64,000 bases of DNA from Armillaria gallica (taxonomy: Eukaryota > Basidiomycota > Agaricomycetes > Agaricales > Physalacriaceae): the NCBI GenBank assembly GCA_037576215.1, contig JBANDB010000004.1, positions 7,192,001 to 7,256,000 of the forward strand, read 5' to 3'. This document shows positions 35,910-47,026 of the stretch, piece after piece. The notes under the pieces were generated by a model. It saw only the letters and a list, made by a program, of their open reading frames with translations, was not told the DNA's origin and did no database searches. The first letter of the stretch is position 1, and every line of letters starts with the position of its first letter. Both the position numbers and the translations under genes were made by a program.

Positions 35910-36259
35910 GGAACAGTTCGATGACATACCCAATGCCAATATCACGGATTCCCCTTCGCCTTCATAAGGATTGGTTGCAAACAACTAGACTTCTACGCAT
36001 GTAGTCTTTGTCCAAAGTCAAATCAACAAACACCTCATCGCCAACTCCGTCTCTCTCCCAGGGCACACAAACCACCTGACATGGACAACCATCACACTGG
36101 CATATGGTTCGGCAAACATAGGTCCAAGAATATACTGAGCACCGCCAATGTTCATATGCCAATTTATGTGGAGTTTGCTGCAGTTGGTGACAAGAAGGAA
36201 CGAGAGGTGTTTAAGACAGGGATTCTGTATGTGTCGACGTTATGCGATGCATTTTTGGG

Positions 36260-36886
36260 TAGTGATGTGCTGGCTCAGGCTCAAGCCCAGGCCAGCCGTA
36301 AGCCAGCCCTATAACAGCTCAAGCTGTGCCAGGCTGTAACAATGGCTTTCGAGGGCTCAAGGCTTGGCTTGGGGTTTTCAAAGCCTTAAGCCGGCCCTAA
36401 GCCCCGGGCTTTCTGTATGCATAGGTAAGTGACTTCTAATCCCATATTTCAGTCATATACAGCTCACTCTGCATGCTTGGGATTCCATGATAGCTATCTT
36501 CCATAGTAAACACCTTTCTTGTGGATCTATCATGGTGTTTTGCTAGCTGGCAGTACATGTGGCAATAGACCCTAGGTATGATGTCATACTTGCTGACTCT
36601 GTAATATTGACACTCTGGAAGGTGTATGCTGTCCTAGATGAAGCTAACAGGTCCCCAGTATGTCACTATGCATCGGAGCAATGATATAAATATACTGACA
36701 TCAGTGCTACATTGCTCAATAGGTGTATTATCTACCACCACTGAAAAGCTGGGTTCAAGCCTAAGCTGGCCTGAGCTGAGCCCTGTCTGACAGCTTGGGC
36801 TGGGCTTGAAGTTTCGATGAGCCCAAGCCAGAGTAAGCTGAGCTCAAGCCATGGCTTTGAGCCTAAGCCAGGCCAGCACATCACTA
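36260..36886. mobile_element. hAT MITE, 627 bp, 8-bp target duplication TTTTTGGG
   Basis: Perfect 15-bp inverted ends (TAGTGATGTGCTGGC) are flanked by TTTTTGGG at 36252-36259 and 36887-36894. Block A has the site uninterrupted near 14152-14160. Both ends are packed with AAGCC/GGCTT words, probably transposase-binding repeats. No coding capacity. Confidence 0.93.
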
Positions 36887-37566
36887 TTTTTGGGTGAGGT
36901 AAAGTGAGCAATGAGCAATGAGTGATGGGGGTATAGGAAGGAAATATATGGGTCCAACATTTGAGAGGGCACTGGTCCGGTATCATATAGGATGACTGTT
37001 ATTTGAGGCTAAGTATTTGAAGGAACTTTGTGAAATGTACAACAGAAAAAATCCCAGAAGCACTGCAGCAGGTTTGACATCCAGAAATAGAGAAGCAGAG
37101 GTTCATCAATCAATTCTCTCACAGTATCACCTCACATCCTGGTATGAAAGTTTGTATAGTAGGAACCGATGTGTAACTGATCCCAAAAAATCAATCAAGG
37201 TGTGTGCTAGCATCTTTCAAAAATTACATTCACTAACAGGGTCGCACTCAAATACTCAATCTAATGAAGAAGAAAGGTACCTCTTCCTTTGATGTGTATA
37301 TTTGATGTCAGCATTTAAGGGGTTTCGAATGAATTGTTTTGCCAAGCTGTCATCACCATATGCCTGAGGTTCCAAGTTGTTCATAGATATCATGCTGCAT
37401 AGCATGGAGCAATGTCCGCTCATTGCTGATGTGTGTTGGCATCGATCTCGATCTGTATTCGTAACTTTTCTTGTGATTTCATTCTCTATGCCAACTTCAC
37501 CTTCTTTCATTTGACCTTCATGACCATATGAAAACCTGCAGCTATATACCATTTCCTTGCATGAGG

Positions 37567-39028
37567 ATGCTGCTCTTTCTTCTCTGGATACTGGTTCCTG
37601 TTATGTCAGAGCCAGCAGCTGCGCAGGAACTTAAGCTGTCTACATCCTGGATAGTGAATAATGCTTCACTGCTGTCTGAGAGCCACAACTGTTGATATTT
37701 ATATTCAGAACACCGACATCATGTCATCAAAGGTTGACTGCATTAACATCGCGAGTGCTGCTCTAGAGAAAGCAATTGGCATGCTTTAGGGAAATGGGCA
37801 ATTCAACCGCAAGTTTCATTCAATTTCCCACATTGTGCTTCTATTTTAACTTTCCCATGATAGTCTCAGATGTTGAATATGAAATCCTCGGAAGACTTTA
37901 CCCACAAATGGCAGAATTTGATAGACTGACAAACCAGATGGTGTACAAGGACACACTGAAGCACTATTTTGCATTGGCAGAGTTGGTGAGATCCAGCTTT
38001 TTGGATGAGTTGTTAGTACAATCTCAGTATACCTTTTAATGCACTGCTGACTGGCCTTGATCCAGTGTTAGTTTTGTTTCCTGTAAATGCTTGCCAAGTA
38101 ACTGATGACTCCATTTTCAACAATAGATAGACTATGGGCAGTGAGTCAGACCGTACATTGGCATTCTTGGGTTGTTCATGTTCCATAGGAATTATGGATA
38201 TGCTGCAGCTTGTGCGTATGCCGCTTATCGAGATCTGGACTTTCTCAATCTAGCTGTGACTTCATGGACATCTGTGAGGCAGTACACAATATCTCAGCAA
38301 TAGGCTGCCTCAGGCACCATAGATAGCAAAAAAGTAGATATCGCAATGTTGTGTCAAGGCAGTGAGTGTCATCAATAGCTACAGTTGATCCTTGTTCTGA
38401 TGCATTCCACAGTGACTTTAGCAGGTGGAATCTACTGGGTGAGTAATAATTGACATCAATGTTTATTTAATTAAACAACCTAATAGAACAGTGATCCTGA
38501 CAATCCAACACTCACCAGTTTAGCCTCCAGGTTTTTCCTTGTGTGAGTTTTGAAATTCTCTAGGCAAGCACTTGGCTGACAGCAACAAGTGTTTCGGCTC
38601 TATTGGCAGAAGCAATATGGAACCAGATGTATCTCGATGTTGCCATTGACTCAGAAGAGTTCATACAGTCACATCTTCTCAATCCATCTGATAACATACT
38701 GAATTCTATCTTCCCATGTTCAGTAGATTCAAGGGTGTATCCCTACAATTTTGGGATATTCATTGAAGGATTGGTCATCCTAACTGCCATTACCCAGAAC
38801 ACATCAACTTAAACACTGTGTGTATCACCATATTTTTGCTTCCAGCACACTAAAACATGACTCCCTAGATTGCACAGTACTATCATTTCTACTGTGAATA
38901 GCTCAGTATGGCAGGGATCGGACAGTGTCATTAACAGTATGTGTTTTCCCTACAAATTCATCTTACGATATTATCATGATTGTGATGGTAAAGCTATGAC
39001 CTCTGGAGGACACCTTATTGTGCATGGG
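37567..39028 (+). pseudogene. GH76 gene, block B copy, truncated and CpG-depleted
   Basis: It aligns exon by exon with the block A gene at 14845-16300 and then stops matching just after GGACACCTTATTGTGCATG, so the last third (including the membrane anchor) is missing. Nonsense codons include TAG in place of CAA (about 37787), TAG in place of CAG (about 38302) and TAA near 38810. Many differences from block A are C-to-T or G-to-A at CpG. Not functional. Confidence 0.92.
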
Positions 39029-39503
39029 TTTAAAAAATGATGTAAATTAAAAAATCTGCCCTGAAGAAAACATGTAAAATTATGTTCAGAGTAAATTGTT
39101 CTAGCAAAAGTGCTGCTGAATCTTGCTCCTTCGACCCATCATCAGCAAACTTGTCATTGTCTGGCAGGCATGGTGCCATGGTAGCCATATCAAACCAGAC
39201 AGCCTTACAGGTGCATGGTGTTATAGGGTGCCTGCCTATCACCAGAGCTCTACCGCACACAAACCATACCAGAGCCATACCTTTCCCATCCCATCCTTAC
39301 TATACTACCACATTCAACAATACAGTTGTCGCTATTCTGTAGCTTGCTGGCAGGCCATCATATCACTCATTTACTTGCATCGGAGGGGTCATTATTGGCA
39401 ACAGTAAATCTATATTTGCAGTATCTACAGTACACTGAACACAATGAAGATACTTATTACATATCCTAGATGCTCTCGGAGCCAGCGACTTGAAACTTGA
39501 AGA
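39029..39503. other. Unassigned, between truncated GH76 and hAT element
   Basis: It begins with an A-rich junction (TTTAAAAAATGATG) where GH76 homology ends. A plus-strand frame (39082-39342) has no recognisable motif. It may be a remnant of another insertion that truncated the gene. Confidence 0.4.
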
Positions 39504-39511
39504 CTTGCAGA

Positions 39512-42500
39512 TAGTCTGGCCAGGGTCTGGTTCGGTTTGGGTTCAGGCACATTTGCCTGAACCTTGAACCCGCACCTCCAGGTTCGCTCCCCAACCCCCC
39601 AAACCTTGAACCTGAACCTCAGGTTCAGGTCCACAAGGTTCAGTCTAGGTTCGAACCTGGTCCAGCGGTTTTTTTAATTGTGTATCATGAACCATGAATA
39701 TAAGAACAGTTACTACACTATATGGACCAACTATTACATTGAAAAGTCCCAGTCTGCTTTGTCAAAACAAGGTCCAATATCCATCCACGCTTCATTCTGT
39801 GCACTTACGTGTCCATCTCGGTAAGCTCCCTTCAAACGCTGCAGTGTCCCAAACTTCTCGGCACCAAGGTTTCGACGGCGAGGATCAGAATCAGTATGCC
39901 CCACATATGAGAAAGCATGCTCCGATGATGTAGAAGATCCAGGGATGGCAAGATAATCATGGGCCATGGCAGACAGCACCAGATACTCGTCTTGGTGAAT
40001 CTGGTTCACATGAATTAGTTATATGAACTTCAATACAAGGATACAACGTACACCCCACCACGCGATAATGTCTTCACACAGTGCCCAGTTCACTGGCTTG
40101 CTATACATAAATTCTTCAAGCTCTGCTGTTGGGCTCATTGGTTCGGAAGGAACTGAAGCCAAGTTCTTGCAGATTAGCTCATCAATCCAACTGTCAGTTG
40201 CTGTCAATGCTATAATAGTAGGATTTCAGCATATATCTAACATTAGAAGTAGACAATGGCTACGTACACTGTCCTTTGGGCTCTGCAATTGCAGGCACAT
40301 TATTCTGTTTAACCAGCATTGACAACTTCGCCTTGTATTTCAAAAACTAGGTAGGATAAATAGTAATGCTGGAATGTAATACAAGACAAAAAGACATACT
40401 ATTTCAGACATCCTCATCATTGATTTCTTGATCCATCTGTCCTCCCATGCAATGGAGAGGTATGTCAGTTTGCGACCGGGGTCAAGGACTGAGAGAAAGA
40501 TTCCAGTTAGTTAAAGTTTCATCTGATCCAAACAGAAAAAACTCGCCGTGACAAATGAAGTAAATTGATGTGTGCTCAGTCGCACAGTACCACTTCTTCA
40601 TGTTCTTGAGACCTGCTTCAAGGGCTGGCAACACCAGATCAAACTTCAGATCAACGGTCAATGCGTCCCACTGTGATTGAAGTCGCTCTATGACTGGATA
40701 TACATGTTGACAAGTTGGTGTCTTCTCAGCAGATAGCTCAGAATGAGTGTTTGCAGGTAGCTGAGGGTAGATTTGTAAGGTTGCAGAAGATAATGAAGAA
40801 TATGGTACATATGGCCAATGTCTGGTGGGCTAGAGAGATAATCTCCCACTCTTTGTCGTCCAGTTGGAAGTCAGCATACTTCCTGCTGTTGGATAGCGTG
40901 GGAAGGGACTTGTCCTTGTCTGCAACCATGCAAAACATATCAATGGCCTATAACGGTCAGTGTTACTTTCGGAGATAGGTAAGAGAATGAAATCACATAC
41001 TGAACATACTGTCAATACTTGTTCAAAGCAATCACTCAGGCTTCCCCAACATGTCCTTACCCAGGTCTTCAGCTTGAAACTGGGGCAGTTGCAGGTCTCA
41101 CACAAGTGGAGTAGGTATTCCTCAGCCTGCTCAGATCCGCCGCCATGGACCTGTGCAACAAATGCAATGATTTTGCCAGCAACATCACCAGGTTCAAAGT
41201 CCATGGCACCAGCAGTGACCTTTGCAGCTGCGTCCTGAGGTCCAGCTTGGACATCCATGGAAACATCGACCTCAAGAGTGGCAAAATCGGGATGAAGATG
41301 TTCCAGATCCAAAGGTTCATCATCATCCTGGCGGTTATGGATGCGGCACTTTGTCTTCATGAGAGCTGGAATCTGAAGAGCAATAATAAAATGACCACCC
41401 ATCAGATGGATGGCATGCTCGATACATCTGCAAGATCATCAACGAGGTTCTAAAGCGGTGACAAGAGCTTCATACCTGCCCCATCTCTCAATAGGATCAT
41501 AGATAAGGCTTGTAGGGTCAACTGTTAGACACACGTAATGAATGACCATGTCGTTCACAGTAACATTGTCCCCAACAAACCATCCCATCTATAAGAGCAT
41601 TAAAACAGAACAAAACAGAGGTCAGAGGCTACATACATGGTCATGCCAGTTATACTTGTCAACTACCCTCAATAACTCCTTCCCAATGGCTTCGCCTGTG
41701 TGTCGTCCATGAGTACACTTGAACTCCAGCAGCTGCGACTCGAGGGTCCATTTTGACTGATTTTCTGGATCCATGCGGATGTAATGGATCATAAATGCAG
41801 AGAATGGACATCGTCACTTCATTGACCACCCATCATATGTAATGGAAATCTGGGATGAAATGCTCTGATGGTAAAAGATTAGTCCCGGTCAAGGCTATAT
41901 GACATGATAGCAACATGCCTTGATAGTTGTGGCATCAATCTGATTGAGGGTCTCTGTCTTGCATGCAACATTATCTGAGATCATGGTCCAATGCGGAATA
42001 TCAGAAGGCGATGTCTTTGGTCACAAGTACATGATAAGGTGTTGGAAGGAGGCTCGTTCAACAACTTGAAATGCCTAGTAGAGTTGAGAATTAAATGCTA
42101 CAGCCTGTAAACGACATGTAAAACATGGACTTACTAGATTACAGTCAACCATGAATTCAGTAATATATTCAGCCAGAGAATTCTTTGAAAATGGCGGGGG
42201 GTGGAGGGGCCTTCACAACTGTAAAGTTGGAAATACTTGACTGCTTTCTGGGGAATAATATTCAATGTCAATCCACAGGATGAGGGTAAATGCAAGCCTC
42301 ACTTTATATCAAGTTGACCCCATCCATCAGGCACTTCTGCCTTTCCCTTGATGCCGTGCTTGTCGCAGAGTTTAATATACCCTTCATAGTTATTTTTTGC
42401 GCTGGAAGTGTGATCAAAATGATTAAAATAGCATGATAGGAATGTCCTACCAGGTAATGTGCTTGCATCGAGCACTAACATTGCCGGTCATGAATGCCAT

Positions 42501-43685
42501 GCTTTCTTTTACCCCATTTTCACTATAGAGAGCTCATTAGACATAGCCAGAGCAAGGATAAGGTCAATACTCACATGCATAGCAAGCAATAATGGCTGGC
42601 TTTTGTCTCACCATCAACCTTCCGTACATCTGGACGGAAGCAGAGGCATAAATCCGCAGTTTCGGCAGTCTGCATGCGTTTTGTTCAAGTCTAGACTAAG
42701 TTTAGTGTGATGTTACTGCAGAATTTCATACATACTTGGCCTCCATTTGATTTGATCTGCCAGTATTGTTTCTCTCCTTCTTCCATCTCTGATGCTTCAC
42801 CACTGCCTGTGTCATTTGTGGAAGTATCAACCATACTCACTGGCTTGGGAGTGGCATGCTGGAATAATGTCCTATCTGTATCTCTCATGGTTTCTCAGAC
42901 AAGGGCAAATGTACTGTCTTCTGCTTCTTACTGGTGCTCTCTTCATTAGGCTCATCGATATTGATCTTTTGCTTCGGGACTGGGGAGGATGTTCGGGAAT
43001 GGTCCCATACGATTTGGTCTGCCGTTTTCAGAGTGCCATCAGGATTAATGGCATCTCCATCTGGTTTGTCGTCATCCTTTGGTATGTCAGTATGATCTTC
43101 AACTGGGGAACTTTCAATGATCTTCTTAAAAGATTGGTGCAAGAAACATACCATCAGACTGGGCCTTTCCTTCTACTCCAAGAAAGCTCCTCATATTCCA
43201 TGCATCCTTGGCATCATTGTTTGCATCAGTAAGCTTTGCTGCAAGCTGGACATGATGCTTCATGTTTTCTGGAAGGATCAATGTTTCATCAACTTCCTGC
43301 CCCATAGCCATATTATTGGCACTAGGTGTACTTGATTTGCTTGGATTTCTTGCAAAGATGTAATTGCATCATTGAATGTGGTGGCTTAAACCTTATATAA
43401 CCTAATTATATAGTTACTCCCAAAGTGGACCACAACTCTCTGTATTAGGTAGTTATTACCAGGCCAAATCTACATTTGTAAACTCACTTGCACAATCGCA
43501 AAATCTGCAATTATTTTGAGGTTCAGTAGGTGCGAACCCGGTCCATAAAATTTGACCAGGCTGAACCTCGCACCTGGACCTCGGTGGCTGTGCTGAACCT
43601 GAACCTGAACCGCACCTGGACCTGCGGGTTCGGTTCAGGTTCAGACCGGGTTCAGGGGGTCCTGCACCAGACCATGGCCAGACTA
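39512..43685 (-). mobile_element. Complete-ended hAT transposon, 4174 bp
   Basis: Inverted ends starting TAGTCTGGCCAGGGTCTGG (one mismatch on the other side) are flanked by CTTGCAGA at 39504-39511 and 43686-43693, an exact 8-bp duplication as expected for hAT. About 150 bp at each end are filled with AGGTTCAGG/CCTGAACCT words. A hAT transposase is read on the minus strand inside. Confidence 0.93.
39734..43311 (-). pseudogene. hAT transposase, multi-exon, broken
   Basis: Blocks in order on the minus strand: an acidic N-terminus (43311-42885); a BED-like zinc-finger region with CRCKHITC-type Cys/His spacing split by an intron (about 42660-42300); catalytic Asp in SITYDGWSMK (about 41840) and in VGDNVTVNDM (about 41560); and the C-terminal dimerisation block YLVLSAMAHDYLAIPGSSTS followed by SEHAFSYVG (about 39960-39890). 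A TGA at 41814-41816 directly after WSMK interrupts the catalytic domain, in the position of a basic residue. Autonomous transposition is therefore unlikely, although the ends are complete. Confidence 0.85.
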
Positions 43686-45107
43686 CTTGCAGACACAGTT
43701 CAAGTTAAACTTGAATACTAGGAGCACTGATTGCCATCTTGAGAACACTATGAGGCTGTAGAATCAAAGTTAGACAAGATATTGAAACAAAGGATATCCA
43801 GCACATACCTACAGTGACATTACAATATTGTCGTCTCTGCCAACAATGCCATCTATGGTAGCCCAATGCAGTCAATGCTAAGCCAGTGATAGAGTTTCTG
43901 TTAGGGTGTATCACATTCATCGTAGCTTGGAGGTGGAAGGTAAACATTTCCATAATGAGCCATCCTTGAAAGGCCCCATGATTCTCCTTCAGTAGTTAGT
44001 CTAGTATTCTCATCAGAAGTGTTGAATATGCACCTTGCCATCCTGAACCTTGCAGAGAAAACTCGAACCGTTCAAATGCTTTTTGACCTATGGCCCAGTA
44101 GATGAATGAGAGCATAAGTTTTTGCTATACAGGGAGGTGTGGGTGTTGGTGTTGGTGTTGGGAGGTCCAAGACGTGCGCAATTCAGACTCCGGGTTCAAG
44201 TCCAACATCACGTGCATATGGACATGCCCGGCGGAGTTTGAAAGAACTTGGCCGATTTTTGTCGCTGTTCCACTGTTCCGCTATTTAGCACTTTGACTTG
44301 ACTTTGACTTATGTCTCACCCAATGTCGCTGTGCATGCTGACTTCTGAGATAGCTACACCTCTACTTGTTTTGTAATGTATCATTATTGCATGGCCAATG
44401 TATGGTTTGTATGGTAAAGATCGCTGGAGAAAAGTGGTATGGCTCTCACCCTTCCATAGGCCCCATAGCATCCATACGAATATTATACTCACCAGATCTT
44501 ACCATAAATATTGGAGATTGCTGATGATACCAGGTGCATCCATAAAACTCGGGTATTCTGGTCCATTTTTGGTAACGCTTGCAGTCCGAATTTAGCAGGG
44601 GGTACCCAAAGACAGTCATGTGGTTTTCCTTTTCCTATAAGAAAAAAAATGAACAACTCTGATACTTCCCTGCTCCAAGTCCTGGACTTGAATTGCAAAA
44701 CGTTATGTCCTCTGGTGCAACAGCTCGGATTATAACTGAGGAAATCCCACTTATCCACAGCGGTATGCAGGTTATGAGATGTAAAAAATGAATGCGACAG
44801 ACTTCAATTTGTGTATAGCCACAACGCTGATTTTCTCACTGCAATACGATCAACTGATTATTCACTGGGCTGTCAGTTCATTCGCAGGTCCGTCCTTGAA
44901 ATGTACCCGGAGAACACTGAATACCAGGATCGAGAGGGACCGGTGTTAATATGCTCGTATTGTACGATTGAATTAAATTATGACATTTCACCTTTGGCCG
45001 CACACGTCGAAATTATCATAGTAGGACATACTGATAATACTTTTCACTCTGTAAAACCTGGTCGAAAAAAAACATTGGAATGCGATCATTGGGCAAGAGC
45101 TTGCCCA

Positions 45108-45165
45108 AGGAATTGAACCACGGAAATCCGGTGCCCTTACGTCTTTAGCTACGTCGACATAGACT
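45108..45165 (-). repeat. tRNA-like relic
   Basis: Minus strand: GTCGACGTAGCTAAAGACG resembles a D-arm/box A, and CGTGGTTCAATTCCTTG a T-arm/box B. The acceptor stem is absent. Confidence 0.4.
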
Positions 45166-45174
45166 CATAACCGC

Positions 45175-45246
45175 CTCTCTGGACACTTGATGTTGCAAGC
45201 AAGAACTGATAACCCTTTCTTGCTTGCAACGTCAAAGGTCAGAGAG
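45175..45246. repeat. Imperfect 30-bp hairpin
   Basis: The left arm (45175-45205) contains TGATGTTGCAAGCAAGAA; the right arm (45217-45246) contains its complement TTCTTGCTTGCAACGTCA; the loop is about 11 bases. The outer parts pair as CTCTCTG/CAGAGAG with a few mismatches. It could be a tiny foldback element or the loop of a non-coding RNA. Confidence 0.6.
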
Positions 45247-45589
45247 ACGTTAACCAGTCTAACGTCAACAAACGTACTGCTGAGTTTCCGAGTTTCCTGC
45301 ATTGCTTCGTAGAATAAAGTGGTGTATTGAGCAGTAAAATTAATGCTACATCGATATCAGGGGGGAAGCCACGGAAATTAGCACCTTGCCAAGACAGATA
45401 AATCAAGAGTCAGCTATCAGGAATGAGACGGAACTCAGCGCTCATGTACGACGTACGTACCGTTGATAGGAACACAAAGCGTGGCGTATGCGCTACTCCC
45501 CCAACCCGAGAACATCATTATAACTGGACTATAAGAACGTATTCATCGTGATCTGCGCCCCGGACCCCGGTAAGCTACAAGCAAGAAGG

Positions 45590-45990
45590 ATACGTACCTT
45601 GATCCAACTAGTGCCCCGAAAGTCAATTTATCTTTATTGTTTCCAGTATCGTCGTCGTTAAAACTACGCTGTCGCCACCATAGTGGAGGAGATCTCAGAT
45701 CGAGACTTCCTGATGTTTGTCCCTGTGAGTAAAATGGTATCATAGAGGACCATTGCCGTATCGTGAAAAGTCAGCTCCCGTCTATCCTTGCTATCTTGAA
45801 GCGCCGTCCAGCAACAATGCGACACTTCTGGGCTATATAAGGACCCTTGATCGTGATTTTCTTCGGTCCGTGTACTCGAGATTAACTTGAGATGGAACGA
45901 AGGTTGCCAAGAGAGAGTACCAGGAGCATCTGCGGTGATGCTAAAGAGATCGCCGTTAACTGGTACAGAGAGAACAGCGATTGCATTGCG
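45590..45990 (-). pseudogene. Remnant of a predicted membrane-anchored glycoprotein gene, block C
   Basis: Paralogue of 32490-32900. The minus-strand frame runs VPVNGDLFSITADAPGTLSW, then QGSLYSPEVSHCCWTALQDS, and, after a frame change, NNKDKLTFGALVGS before an intron donor. A plus-strand TATATAAGG lies inside (about 45834), but the only following plus ORF (45892) has no support. Family unknown. Confidence 0.45.
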
Positions 45991-46379
45991 GGCTCGTTGT
46001 CGTCAGATCAGCCGCGGCATGGTGGTGTTGTGTGTGTACCGGTGCCAGGTCCCAATCAGGAACGGCAGGGTCCACAGCCCTGACATGGCAAGCCATGCGC
46101 CGTAGCCGCAAAGGCTCATACCGTTCTGATCGCACGGTTGCGTACGTCTCGCGGAGTAGAAATACTTAGCGGGGCACTTTGAAAAAGTTAGTAATGTATT
46201 ATTGATAGCAATGATAGTATATGCGTATCTTTCAATACCGAGCCAAAGCTGAAAGAAGAGGTGGCATCATGGAAGTGGTGGGTTGGTTTGGTGTTTGTCA
46301 TGTAAGGTGAGACACTGTGACACATACAGTGATACGCACGGACCACAATCGACATAAGAGCAACGAAAACGGGAACGAC

Positions 46380-46690
46380 CGAAACCAAACGCAAGCACCG
46401 CGGACGCACAGAGGGACAGCGCGGCAGCAGGAACAGCAGGGCTTATGGAACGGAACCAACGAAACGCAAACATGGAGTCAAGCACCCCGTTTGCAGCACG
46501 CCGCAAGAAAAAGCGCGGCAACAGGAGCAGCAGAACTTGGGTCCATGGAAACAACGAAACACAGACACCGAGCAAGTGCAACATTGCAGCACACCATTTC
46601 GAGAAACAGCGCGGCATCAGCAGCGGAGCTCGGGCCTATGCAACAACGACACACAGGAATGGGAACAACGAACATCCGGAACGGTACAGG
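46380..46690. repeat. Degenerate tandem repeat, about 95-bp unit, three copies
   Basis: The word GCGCGGCA recurs at about 46419, 46513 and 46609 (spacing 94-96), each followed by an A/G-rich run and an AACAACGAMAC-type segment. The plus-strand frames crossing it (46317-46724, 46445-46696) follow from the repeat and are not called as genes. Confidence 0.6.
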
Positions 46691-46772
46691 GAATAAAAAG
46701 CTCAGCGAATTAGAATACAAGTAGAAGGAGGCGCACAATTATGGTAGTGGATAGTGGTGGAGGTGGTATTAC

Positions 46773-47026
46773 CTTCGATTTGACAAACTTTGGGGACGCG
46801 GTGCCAACAGCGCGTGATGAAGGAATCCACCATGTCGTCGGAGACGAGGAAGAAGGCTTGAAGAAGCTCGATGCTCCAGCCGAGCATGGCAGCCTCCGAG
46901 AACGTTGTAGTCAGGATTCCTCTCGTAACACCCAATTGCATCCTTGGGTATGCCCTCGCCAGTAACGGAGCAACTACTGCTTGATGCTTCCTTCAAAACG
47001 CGCGGCGGCAGCCTTATCGGCCGACA
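46773..47026 (-). pseudogene. Farnesyl diphosphate synthase gene fragment
   Basis: Minus strand. An N-terminal piece ([11 protein letters not shown], then [20 protein letters not shown]) runs almost directly into [20 protein letters not shown], with the aspartate-rich DDMVD motif intact, then RVPKVCQIE and an intron donor. FPP synthases make farnesyl diphosphate for sterols and prenylation. The usual ~25-30 residues between the YNV.GG and AA.LGW blocks are missing, the two halves are in different frames, and everything downstream is gone. A dead fragment embedded in block C. Confidence 0.75.

Larger units (their letters stand above)
43694..45589. other. No gene recognised
   Basis: Short frames (44398-44595, 44811-45116 and minus 44489-44758) show no motif. 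A GTGTTG microsatellite lies near 44136-44160. A strong hairpin and a tRNA-like relic lie near 45100-45250. Confidence 0.4.

Noticed and set aside
44130..44162. GTGTTG microsatellite with a tRNA-like GGGTTCAAGTCC downstream
   Set aside because: Simple repeat; the downstream word has no matching box A at proper distance.
45892..46083. Plus-strand gene behind a TATATAAGG box
   Set aside because: The conserved reading in blocks B and C is on the minus strand; the plus frame is not kept in block B.
46317..46724. 135-codon plus-strand frame, Gln/Thr-rich
   Set aside because: Composition comes from the ~95-bp tandem repeat; a second frame through the same repeat is equally open.
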